Below, piece after piece: positions 54,598 to 63,224 of a stretch of 64,000 nucleotides of DNA. The notes beneath the pieces were generated by a model. The model saw only the letters and a list, made by a program, of their open reading frames with translations. It did not search any database and was not told the origin of the DNA. The translations under genes were made by a program, and so were the position numbers. The stretch lies in the NCBI GenBank assembly GCA_963700745.1, contig CAVOYT010000012.1, forward strand, positions 310,001 to 374,000, in the 5' to 3' direction. Position 1 is the stretch's first letter; every line of letters begins with the position of its first letter. Source of the DNA: UBA10649 sp963700745. GTDB lineage: Bacteria > Actinomycetota > Actinomycetes > S36-B12.

Positions 54598-55776
54598 ATG
54601 CGAACGCAGGTCGGCATCATCGGCGCGGGTCCCGCGGGTCTCCTGCTGTCCCAGCTGCTCGACCGGAACGGCATCGACTCAGTCATCGTCGAGAACCGCT
54701 CCCAGGATTACGTGGAGTCGCGCATCCGGGCCGGTGTCATCGAGCACGGAGCCGTTCACACGCTCACGGATGCGGGCGTGGCCGAGCGCCTCCACCGCGA
54801 GGGAATGCGGCACGACGGCATCTACCTGCAGTGGCCCGGCGAGCGTCATCACCTCGACTTCCCCGACCTCTGCGGCCAGTCCGTCTGGGTCTACGGGCAG
54901 ACGGAGCTGACGAAGGACCTGTTCCGCATCCGTGCGGAGGCCGAGCAGCAGATCCACTTCGAGGTCTCGGACGTCGCCATCGTCGATCCGCTGAGCGACC
55001 GCCCCCGCATCACCTTCACGGACCTGTCCGGGACGCCCCAGGTGCTCGAGTGCGACGTCGTCGCCGGCTGCGACGGCTTCCACGGTGTCAGCCGCGACAC
55101 CATCCCGGAGTCCGTGCGCACGGTCTGGCAGCGGGTCTACCCGTACTCGTGGCTGGGCGTCCTGGCTGAGGTCGCACCCTCGACCGACGAGCTCATCTAC
55201 GCGTGGCACCCCGACGGGTTCGCCCTGCACAGCATGCGCTCGGCCTCGATCAGCCGGCTGTACGTCCAGGTGGCGCCGGACGAGGTGATCGAGGACTGGT
55301 CCGACGACCGGATCTGGCACGCGTTGTCAACGCGCATGGCCCTGGACGGATGGACGCTGGACTCGGGCCCCACGCTCGAGAAGGGCATCACTCCCATGCG
55401 CAGCTTCGTAAGCGCGCCGATGCGCTACGGCAACCTCTTCCTCGCCGGTGACGCAGCACACATCGTGCCGCCTACGGGCGCGAAGGGCCTCAATCTGGCC
55501 ATCGCCGACGTCACGCGGCTCAGTGACGCGCTGGTTCGGCGGTTCAAGAACGGCGCAGACGACCTCGTCGATTCCTACTCCGACGCGGCCTTGCGCCGCG
55601 TCTGGCGGTCCACCCACTTCTCCTGGTGGATGACGAGCATGCTGCACGTCGAGGACCCGGCAGATCCGAACGCCGGCTTCCTCCAGCAGATGCAGCTCGC
55701 GCAACTTCGGTACGTCACCTCGTCGCGCGCCGCCGGGGCCAGCCTGGCTGAGAACTACACGGGCTTCCAGGGCTGA
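54598..55776 (+). CDS. pobA: 4-hydroxybenzoate 3-monooxygenase
   Basis: 392 residues, intact. FAD loop GIIGAGPAGLLLSQ, the second flavin motif CDGFHG and the third GDAAHIVPPTGAKGLNLA, which with RAGVIEHG near residue 43 is specific for PobA. It converts 4-hydroxybenzoate to protocatechuate, substrate of the LigAB-like dioxygenase encoded on the other strand. Start ATG 54598 puts the FAD loop at residue 7. No strong ribosome-binding site is visible. Confidence 0.92.
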   Translation: MRTQVGIIGAGPAGLLLSQLLDRNGIDSVIVENRSQDYVESRIRAGVIEHGAVHTLTDAGVAERLHREGMRHDGIYLQWPGERHHLDFPDLCGQSVWVYGQTELTKDLFRIRAEAEQQIHFEVSDVAIVDPLSDRPRITFTDLSGTPQVLECDVVAGCDGFHGVSRDTIPESVRTVWQRVYPYSWLGVLAEVAPSTDELIYAWHPDGFALHSMRSASISRLYVQVAPDEVIEDWSDDRIWHALSTRMALDGWTLDSGPTLEKGITPMRSFVSAPMRYGNLFLAGDAAHIVPPTGAKGLNLAIADVTRLSDALVRRFKNGADDLVDSYSDAALRRVWRSTHFSWWMTSMLHVEDPADPNAGFLQQMQLAQLRYVTSSRAAGASLAENYTGFQG

Positions 55777-55785
55777 GGTCGGCCA

Positions 55786-55801
55786 AAGCGGTTCGCCGCT
55801 T
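55786..55801. terminator. Short hairpin between convergent pobA and folD
   Basis: AAGCGG-TTCG-CCGCTT, a 6-bp stem with the extra-stable TTCG loop, 9 bases after the pobA stop and 21 before the folD stop. No U-run on either strand. Plausible bidirectional terminator. Confidence 0.5.
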
Positions 55802-55821
55802 CACGCATGCACCGGCCCGCC

Positions 55822-56677
55822 TCAGACTGCGATCGTGGCCTCGGCTGCCTCCACGACGTTGGTGATCAGCATGGCCCGGGTCATCGGCCCCACACCGCCA
55901 GGCATCGGTGCCACGAAGGCGGCCACCTCCATGACGTCCGGGGCGACGTCCCCCACCAGGCCGGCCTCGGTGCGGGTGATGCCCACGTCGAGGACGGCGG
56001 CACCAGGTCGCACGAGATCAGAGGTGACCAGATGCGGGACCCCCGCTGCGGCGACGATGATGTCCGCGCGGCGCAGGTGGTCGGCCAGGTGCCGGGTACC
56101 CGTATGGCAGAGGGTCACGGTCGCGTTCTCCGACTTGCGGGTCAGGAGCAGGCCGAGCGGACGACCGACGGTCACCCCCCTGCCGACGACAACGACCTCG
56201 GCGCCGTTGATCTCGACGTCATAGCGCCGCAGGAGCTCGACGATTCCTCTGGGCGTGCACGGCAGTGGCGCAGGCTCACCGAGGACCAGGCGCCCGAGGT
56301 TGGTGGGGTGCAGGCCGTCGGCGTCCTTCGCCGGATCCATCAAGGTGAGGACGCGGTTGGCGTCGAGGTGCTTCGGCAGGGGCAGCTGCACGATGTACCC
56401 GGTCACCGATGGGTCCTCGTTGAGCCGATGGATCTCGGCGTCGAGCTGCTCCTGACGTGGTGTCGGCCGGCAGGTCGACCCGTATGGAGGCGATCCCCAC
56501 CTCGGCGCAGTCCTTGTGCTTGCCGCCCACGTACGCATGACTGCCGGGATCGTCGCCGACGAGGACGGTTCCCAGGCCCGGCAGGATCCCGCGCTCGCGC
56601 AGGGCGTCCACGCGGACCTTGAGATCGGCCTTCACGCTGGCCGCGGTGGCCTTGCCGTCGAGGATCGTTGCAGTCAT
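55822..56677 (-). CDS. folD: Methylenetetrahydrofolate dehydrogenase/cyclohydrolase, one frameshift
   Basis: About 285 residues. Catalytic Lys region YVGGKHKDCAEVGI, QLPLPKHLD, the NADP loop GRGVTVGRPLG, and PMPGGVGPMTRAML at the C-terminus. Frame breaks once near 56460. An essential one-carbon gene, so a real inactivation is unlikely. In M. tuberculosis it neighbours the DUF3017 gene. Here the two are separated by the catabolic island. Confidence 0.94.
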
Positions 56678-56715
56678 GGCCCCATCCTCTCAGGCGACGT
56701 CGAAGCACCACTCAC

Positions 56716-56807
56716 TGCAAACGATTGGGAGGAGAATCGCGCTGCACTGCGGTTGACACCGGCCATGATCGTCGGGTGTGATGCCTCCGCGGCTACAATC
56801 GATTGCA
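56716..56807. promoter_or_regulatory. Two CAATCGATTG-type operator sites upstream of the M24 gene
   Basis: TGCAAACGATTG (56716-56727) and CAATCGATTGCA (56796-56807) are inverted copies differing at one base. The second contains a perfect 10-base palindrome and overlaps a TACAAT -10-like hexamer (56794-56799). Shape resembles LacI- or GntR-type operators. Lies in the divergent folD/M24 gap. Confidence 0.55.
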
Positions 56808-56853
56808 GAACTTCCCAGCCCGCACCGACACGACCAGGAAGCAGGACCGACGA

Positions 56854-58120
56854 ATGAGCGTCCGACCGGCCTCGGAATTTGCCCAGACGTCCATCCCCGC
56901 GCCCGGGATCATCGGCGTGGACTGGGAGGAGCGGGTCGACTTCACCCGGTTGCGGGACTATCGCACCTCGCGGGCGCGTGAAGCGCTGGAGAACAGTGAT
57001 CTCGGCGCCCTGCTCGTCTTCGAGTCGTCGAACATCCGCTACCTGACGGCCACGCACATCGGGACCTGGGGCTACAACAAGACCGAGCGCTGGGCGCTGC
57101 TCACCCGCACCGGCGAGCCGTGGGTCTGGGACTTCGGCTCGGCGGCGAAGAACCACCGCATGTACTCCCCGTGGCTGCTGCCCGAGCATTCGAACGGCGG
57201 CAACACCGGGCTCCAGGGTGCGATCTCACCGCTCTCGGGCCTGCCACGGGGGGCGGCGCAGGAGATCGCCGCCATCCTTCGCGAGGAGGGCGTCGCCGGG
57301 ATGCCCCTGGGCGTCGACGTCGTCGAGATGCCGATGCTGCGCGAGCTGGAGGCGGCCGGCATCGACGTCCGTGACGGCCAGCAGGTCATGCTCGACGCCC
57401 GGCAGATCAAGAACCGCGACGAGATCCTGCTGCTCAGCCAGGCGGCTGCGATGGTCGACGGCGTCTACCAGGACATCTACGAGTTCCTCAAGCCCGGGGT
57501 GCGCGAGAACGATGTGGTCGCCCTGGCCACCAAGCGGCTGATCGAGATGGGATCGGAGCAGGTCGAGGCGATCAACTCGATCGCCGGCGAGCGCTGCAGC
57601 CCGCACCCGCACGTCTTCTCGGACCGCTACATCCGACCGGGTGACCAGGCCTACTTCGACATCATCCACTCCTTCAACGGCTACCGGACCTGCTACTACC
57701 GCACGTTCGCGGTGGGTCGGGCGACGCGAGTCGCATCGGCACGCCTACAAGAAGGCCCGCGAGCTCATCGACAGCGCGATCGCCCTGGTGAAGCCCGGGA
57801 CGAGCACCGCCGACATCGCCAAGCTGTGGCCCAAGGCCAACGAGTTCGGCTTCAGCTCCGAGATGGAGGCGTTCGGCCTGCAGTTCGGCCACGGCCTGGG
57901 CCTCGGCCTGCACGAACGCCCCGTCATCAGCCGGCTGAACTCCCTCGACAACCCGGTCGAGATCAAGGAGGGCATGGTGTTCGCCCTGGAGACGTACTGG
58001 CCAGCCGACGACGGCCACTCCGCCGCGCGCATCGAGGAGGAGCTCGTCGTGACCGCGGACGGGGCGGAGCTGCTGACGCTGTTCCCGGCCGAGGAGCTCG
58101 TCGTCACCAACCCGTACTAG
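56854..58120 (+). CDS. M24 family, creatinase-like protein, one frameshift
   Basis: About 421 residues: creatinase N-domain (~1-160) and pita-bread M24 domain (~165-420). Of the five M24 metal ligands the first Asp (YFDII), the His (HGLGLGLHE) and both Glu (FALETYW, RIEEELVV) are visible. The second Asp position reads GYRTCYYRTF, with Cys. A D-to-other change there is seen in creatinase (GYYTALERT), so a metal-independent C-N hydrolase or lyase is more likely than a peptidase. Frame breaks near 57728, 25 bases after that motif. DddP-like lyases are another relative. Followed by an ALDH gene. Confidence 0.75.
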
Positions 58121-58165
58121 AGGGCCACGCACCCCAGCCCGAAGAGCCCCACCGAGAGCGGACTC

Positions 58166-59621
58166 GTGAGCCTCTACGACGTCAGCAACCCCGACCACGT
58201 CAACCTCTACATCGGTGGCCAGTGGCTCCCGGCCTCCGACGGTGAGCGGTTCGACGTGACCGACCCGTCGACCGGCGAGCTCATCGCCAGCGTCGCCAGC
58301 GGCTCCCCCGACGACGCCCGCGCGGCGGTCGCCGCCGCATCGGCGGCATCGGATGCCTGGGCGGCCACCGCCCCCCGCGCTCGCGGCGAGATCCTGCGCC
58401 GGGCCTTCGAGCTGATGATCGAGAACCGCGACGAGCTCGCCGAGCTGATCTCGCTCGAGAGCGGCAAGGCCTGGAGCGACGCGCAGGGCGAGGTCACCTA
58501 TGCGGCCGAGTTCTTCCGCTGGTTCTCCGAGGAGGCGGTGCGCGCCACCGGGCATGTGCAGACGGCCCCCAACGGGGACAAGCGGATCCTCACGGTCCTG
58601 CAGCCGGTCGGGGTCTCCGTCCTCATCACGCCGTGGAACTTCCCGGCGGCCATGGCCACCCGCAAGATGGGCCCCGCCCTGGCAGCGGGCTGCCCCGTCG
58701 TCCTGAAGCCGGCCTCCGACACTCCCCTGACCGCGCTGGCCCTGGCCGTCCTCATGGAGCGGGCCGGCGCACCCGCGGGAGTCGTCAACGTGCTGCCGTC
58801 GCGTCGCTCCGGCGCCGTGGCCGAGGCCATGCTCATGCAGCCGGCCACCCGCAAGCTGTCGTTCACCGGATCGACCGAGGTGGGGCGCACGCTGCTGGAG
58901 CTGGCCGCGCGCAACGTCGTCAACTGCTCGATGGAGCTCGGCGGCAATGCCCCGTTCCTCGTCTTCGGCGACTCGGACATCGATGCCGCCGTCGAGGGCG
59001 CGATGGTCGCCAAGATGCGCAACGGCGGTGAGTCGTGCATCGCCGCGAACCGCTTCATCGTCGAGGACTCGGTGGCCGACGAGTTCTCCGACGAAGCTGG
59101 CCGCCGCCATGGGTGCCATGAAGGTGGGCCCCGGCAGTGACCGGACCTCGCAGGTCGGGCCGATGATCAACGTGCGCGCGGTCGACGACATCGCGTCGAT
59201 GGTCGACTCGAGCGTGGCCGCCGGCGCGACGGTCCTCGTCGGCGGCAGCCGCCCCGACGGTCCCGGCGCGTACTACCCGCCGACGGTCCTGTCGGGCCTG
59301 TCCGGCGACGACCCGATCCTGGACGTGGAGATCTTCGGACCCGTCGCGCCGGTCGTCGCGTTCTCCGGCGAGGACGAGGCGGTGGCGCTGGCCAACGCCA
59401 CCCCGTTCGGACTCGCCGCCTACGTCTACACCGGCGACCTCGGACGCGCCCTCCGCGTGGCCGAGCGCGTGGACGCCGGCATGGTGGGCGTCAACCGCGG
59501 CTTCATCTCCGACCCCGCTGCCCCGTTCGGCGGCGTCAAGCAGAGCGGCCTGGGACGTGAGGGCGGGCACGAGGGCCTGCTGGAGTTCCTCGAGGCCAAG
59601 TACATCGCCGTCGACTGGTAG
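58166..59621 (+). CDS. NAD(P)-dependent aldehyde dehydrogenase, SSADH type, one frameshift
   Basis: About 485 residues. TPWNFPAAMATRK, SFTGSTEVGR, MELGGNAPF (Glu), GGESCIAANRF (Cys), EIFGPVAPV. Very close to the 28869 gene, including AAEFFRWFSEEA and NRGFISDPAAPFGG. Frame breaks near 59093. GTG start 46 bases after the M24 stop. Would oxidise an aldehyde made by the upstream creatinase-like or a later step; succinate semialdehyde is the default guess. Confidence 0.83.
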
Positions 59622-59642
59622 CCCCCACCCCGCATCACCAAC

Positions 59643-59706
59643 CGATGCCTCGTCACTTGTGGCGGGTTTCCGGCCCCCGGAAGTCGCCACGAGTGACGAG
59701 GCATCG
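59643..59706. repeat. 64-base palindromic repeat, copy B
   Basis: Arms 59643-59664 and 59685-59706 match at 21 of 22 bases, the single difference being a T that pairs as G-U in RNA. The core TTCCGG-CCC-CCGGAA continues the stem. Arms are the same sequence as copy A at 34519 (CGATGCCTCGTCAC...GTGG). Sits between convergent ALDH and GntR genes, so it may serve as a terminator as well. Confidence 0.85.
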
Positions 59707-59712
59707 AAGGGG

Positions 59713-60374
59713 TCAGGGACGGGCGAACACCTCGGGGTGGGCGCCGAGTTCCTTGCGCGTGCGCCGGATGTGCCCGGACAGGTAGCGCTCAGCGTCCACG
59801 CCGTCCCGGCGCTGCAGCGCGTCGATGATCAGCCCGTGCTCGGCGTTGACGATCCACCGACGGCCCGGCCCCCGACACGAGCATGAACGCGCGCCGGTAG
59901 TGCTGGGTGGCGTTCCACAGCTGAGTCACCGTGCCCAGCAACTGCTCGGACGCGCAGCGGCTGTAGGTCGCCAGATGGAACTCGCGGTCCAGCGCCAGGA
60001 ACTCCCGCACGTCGACGTGATCCTCGATGCGCTGCTGGATCTCCGCGATCGATGCCAGGTCGTCGTCCGACAGCAGCGGCATGCTCTCGATCAGCGCGAG
60101 CGGCTCGATCCGCTCGCGCATCTGGTAGAGCGTCTCGACCTCGTCCATGTCCAGGGCCGGGACCCGTGCGCCCTTGTTCGGCTCGACCGTGATGAGGCCC
60201 TCGGCCGCGAGCACCCGCAGCGCCTCGCGCACCGGCAAGTCGGCTGGCACCGAGACGCTCGGCCACCTCCTCCTGCCGGATCCGCTCACCCGGGCCGATC
60301 TCACCGCCGAGGATCTGCCCGCGCAGGTGGTCGGCGATGCGCTGGCTGGCTGCCGTCGGGCCGCTGGTGGTCAT
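59713..60374 (-). CDS. GntR-family (FCD domain) regulator, frameshifted
   Basis: About 220 residues. Winged HTH at the N-terminus (SQRIADHLRGQILGGEIGPG, then SVPADLPVREALRVLAAEGL), followed by the FCD effector domain (YQMRERIEPLALIE, DREFHLATYSR with metal-ligand type residues, GHIRRTRKEL at the end). Frame breaks near 60255 and 59865. Downstream of the VOC gene on the same strand and likely regulator of the divergent E1/E2 operon. Confidence 0.85.
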
Positions 60375-60390
60375 CTCCTGGTCGCCCACC

Positions 60391-60894
60391 TCAGTCGAAC
60401 AGTTCGGGGTGATGGTGGAAGGCCTTGCCATTCGGGTACGAGACCAGCTCGAACTGCATGCCCCACGGCGACAGGAAGTACACCCAGCGCTGACCCAGAT
60501 GGGCTCCCTTGCTGACGGTGGGCTCGCCCAGAACCGGCACGCCCCTCTCCTTGAGGTAGGCGACTGCTACGTCGAGGTCATCGACGTAGAGGGCCACGTG
60601 ATGCCCGCCGATGTCGCTGTTGCGGGGCACCTGCATGCGCTGGTCGGGCGCCTCGTACTGGAAGACCTCGAAGACGGCCTGGTCGCCGACCCGGTAGAAG
60701 CGCAGTTCGGGCACGACGGTGCGCGGATGGACGTTCAGGTGCTCGGCCATCCAGTCGCCATCGTCGTCGCGGAGGGGACCGAGGTGGTAGAGGTACTCGC
60801 ACCCCAGGACGTCGACGAGCCAGGCGTGGGCCTCTGCGAGGTCGGGGACGGTGAAGCCGATGTGATCGAGCCGCTGCAGGCCGGGCAGTCCCAT
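60391..60894 (-). CDS. VOC-superfamily (glyoxalase/dioxygenase fold) protein
   Basis: 167 residues, intact. Two beta-alpha-beta3 modules: LDHIGFTVPDLAEAHAWLVDVLG with the first metal-type His, then GGHHVALYVDDLDVAVAYLKERG with the second. It ends in WGMQFELVSYPNGKAF with the Glu ligand. Metal-dependent isomerase, lyase or dioxygenase; substrate unknown. Co-directional with the GntR gene, 16 bases before it, and divergent from the E1 fusion. Confidence 0.85.
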   Translation of the reverse strand: MGLPGLQRLDHIGFTVPDLAEAHAWLVDVLGCEYLYHLGPLRDDDGDWMAEHLNVHPRTVVPELRFYRVGDQAVFEVFQYEAPDQRMQVPRNSDIGGHHVALYVDDLDVAVAYLKERGVPVLGEPTVSKGAHLGQRWVYFLSPWGMQFELVSYPNGKAFHHHPELFD

Positions 60895-60920
60895 GCGTCC
60901 TCCGTACTGGGATGGGTATG

Positions 60921-61000
60921 TGGATCCATTATGGACCCGATCCACAGGTTTTCTAGGGTAAACCGCGAGAAATCCCTTGTGTATGGATCCATTCTGTGGA
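60921..61000. promoter_or_regulatory. Repeated TGGATCCATT operator in the VOC/E1 divergent promoter
   Basis: TGGATCCATT occurs at 60921-60930 and 60984-60993, 63 bases apart (six helical turns). The second is within the perfect palindrome ATGGATCCAT. Both are followed by TG(T)GGA. The gap is 138 bases, and the region is AT-richer than its surroundings. Likely binding sites of the GntR protein encoded at 59713. Confidence 0.6.
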
Positions 61001-61032
61001 ATTCTGGCGAACACCCCACGGAAGGTGCCCTC

Positions 61033-63224
61033 ATGCCCGAACGCGACCGCCTCGAGCCGGACGCCCCCTGGACCCGCCTCGTCACGACCGAGGCCGACTG
61101 GGACGCCGCCGATCCGGGGCTGCTCACCAGCATGCTCAGCTCGATGGGGCTCATCCGCGCGTTCGAGGAGTTCGTACTGCAGCTCGCGTCCGAGGGGCTC
61201 ATCCACGGGCCAGCGCACTCGAGCATCGGGCAGGAGGGCGGCGCCGTCGGCTCGATCCTGCCGCTGACCAGTGCCGACACGGTCAACGGTTCGCACCGGG
61301 GGCACCACCAGTTCCTCGCCAAGGTCCTCGGCCACCTCGCCCCCGGCGGGATCGACCCCACGCAGCCCATCTCCCCCGAGATCCGGCATGCCCTGCTGAC
61401 CAGCCTGGCCGAGATCGCCGGCCTCGATCGCGGGTTCAGCCACGGCCGGGGCGGCTCCATGCACTTGAAGTGGGACGAGGCCGGGGCCATCGGCACCAAT
61501 GCGATCGTCGGTGGCGGCGTGCCGCTGGCCGCCGGCTCGGCCTGGGCGCATCGCCACGCGGGCACCGACGCGGTTGCCGTCACCTACTTCGGCGATGGAG
61601 CGGCCAACATCGGGTCGACTCTCGAGACCTTCAACCTCGCCGGCGCGTGGGACATCCCGGTGTGCTTCTTCATCGAGAACAACCAGTACGCGGTCTCCAC
61701 GAAGGTCACCGAGGTCACGGCCGAGCCGCGACTCTCCGCGCGCGGACCCGGCTTCGGGATCAGCAGCTGGAAGGTCGACGGCATGGATCCCCTCGCCGTG
61801 TACCTGACCATGCAGGAGGCCTTGGCGCACATGCGCGGCGGGCACGGTCCGGCAGTGATCGAGGCTGACGTCTACCGCTACTTCCACCAGAACGGACCCT
61901 TCCCGGGCAGCGCCTTCCGCTACCGGTACCAAGGAGGAGGAGGCCGAGTGGCGCGAGCGCGACCCGATCGACCAGGTCGCTCGTCACCTCGTGCGCCGCG
62001 GCATCTTGGACCAGGCAGCCATCGACGCATTCAGCACGGGCGCGAAGGACCTCATGGCGGACATCGGCGCCGAGCTGCTGGAGCCACTGCCCGGTGGCAA
62101 GCCTGGCCAACGGCGGATCAAGCCCGAGGAGTGGCCCGACCCGACTTCGTCGACGTCGGCGTGCGCGGCGACCTAGCGCGGAGTTCGACGGCGCCCGGTT
62201 TGCCGACCGCGGGGACTTCACCGGCGAGCTGCGAGGAGATGAAGTTCATTGATGCGGTCGCCGAGGTGATGCACCGGCGGATGGAGCTCGACGAGTCCAT
62301 CGTCATCATGGGCGAGGACATCCATCGCCTCAGTGGCGGGACGAACGGCGCCACCAAGGGCCTGAAGGACGCCTTCCCCGATCGCGTCCTCGGCACGCCG
62401 ATCAGCGAGAACGCCTTCACCGGCCTCGCCGGCGGCATCGCGCTCGACGGCCGGTTCCGGCCGGTGGTCGAGTTCATGTATGCGGACTTCATGTGGGTGG
62501 CTGCCGACCAGCTGTTCAACCAGATCGGCAAGGCCCGACACATGTTCGGCGGCACGACAGCGTTCCCGTGGTGCTACGCAGCAAGGTGGCGCAGGGCACC
62601 GGCTACGGCTCCCAGCACTCGATGGACCCGGCCGGCATCCTCTCCACGAACCCCGGGTGGCGGATCGTGGCGCCGTCGACGCCCTTCGACTACGTCGGGC
62701 TGATGAACAGCGCCCTGCGCTGCGACGATCCGGTCGTCGTGCTCGAGCACGTGGACCTCTACACGTCGACCGGCGAGGGTCCGGTCGACGACTTCGACTA
62801 CTGCCTGCCGGTCGGCAAGGCGGCGGTGCGGCGCGAGGGATCCGACGTCACGATCATCACGTACCTCGCCATGACGCAGTACGTCCTCGCAGCGGTCGAC
62901 GAGGTCGGCACCGTCGACGCCGAGGTGATCGACCTGCGGTGGCTCGACCGCGCCAGCATCGACTGGGACACCATCGGCGAGAGCATCCGCAAGACCAACA
63001 ACGTGCTGATCGCCGAGCAGGGGTCGCGCGGCACCTCCTACGGGGGCTGGCTCGCGGACGAGATCCAGCGGCGCTTCTTCGACTGGCTCGACCAGCCGAT
63101 CCAGCGCGTGACCGGCGGAGAGGCGTCGCCCAGCATCAGCAAGGTGCTCGAGCGAGCGGCGATCGCCCAGCGCGAAGAGGTCGTCACGGCGCTTCGCGAC
63201 ATCATGGAGGCGCCGGATGCCTGA
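61033..63224 (+). CDS. 2-oxoacid dehydrogenase E1, alpha-beta fusion, frameshifted
   Basis: About 730 residues, so alpha and beta parts are one protein. Alpha half: SHGRGGSMHLKW, then ThDP motif GDGAANIGSTLETFN and FFIENNQYAVS. Beta half: IVIMGEDIHRLSGG, PISENAFTGLAGG, GYGSQHSMDP, and the C-terminal domain with EQGSRGTSYGGW. Frame breaks near 61932, 62135, 62205 and 62570; the segment PDFVDVGVRGDLA...FDGARFADRGDF links the halves without a good stop/start, which supports the fusion. The E2 gene follows with an 8-base overlap. Oxidative decarboxylation of a 2-oxoacid, or acetoin cleavage. Confidence 0.85.
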
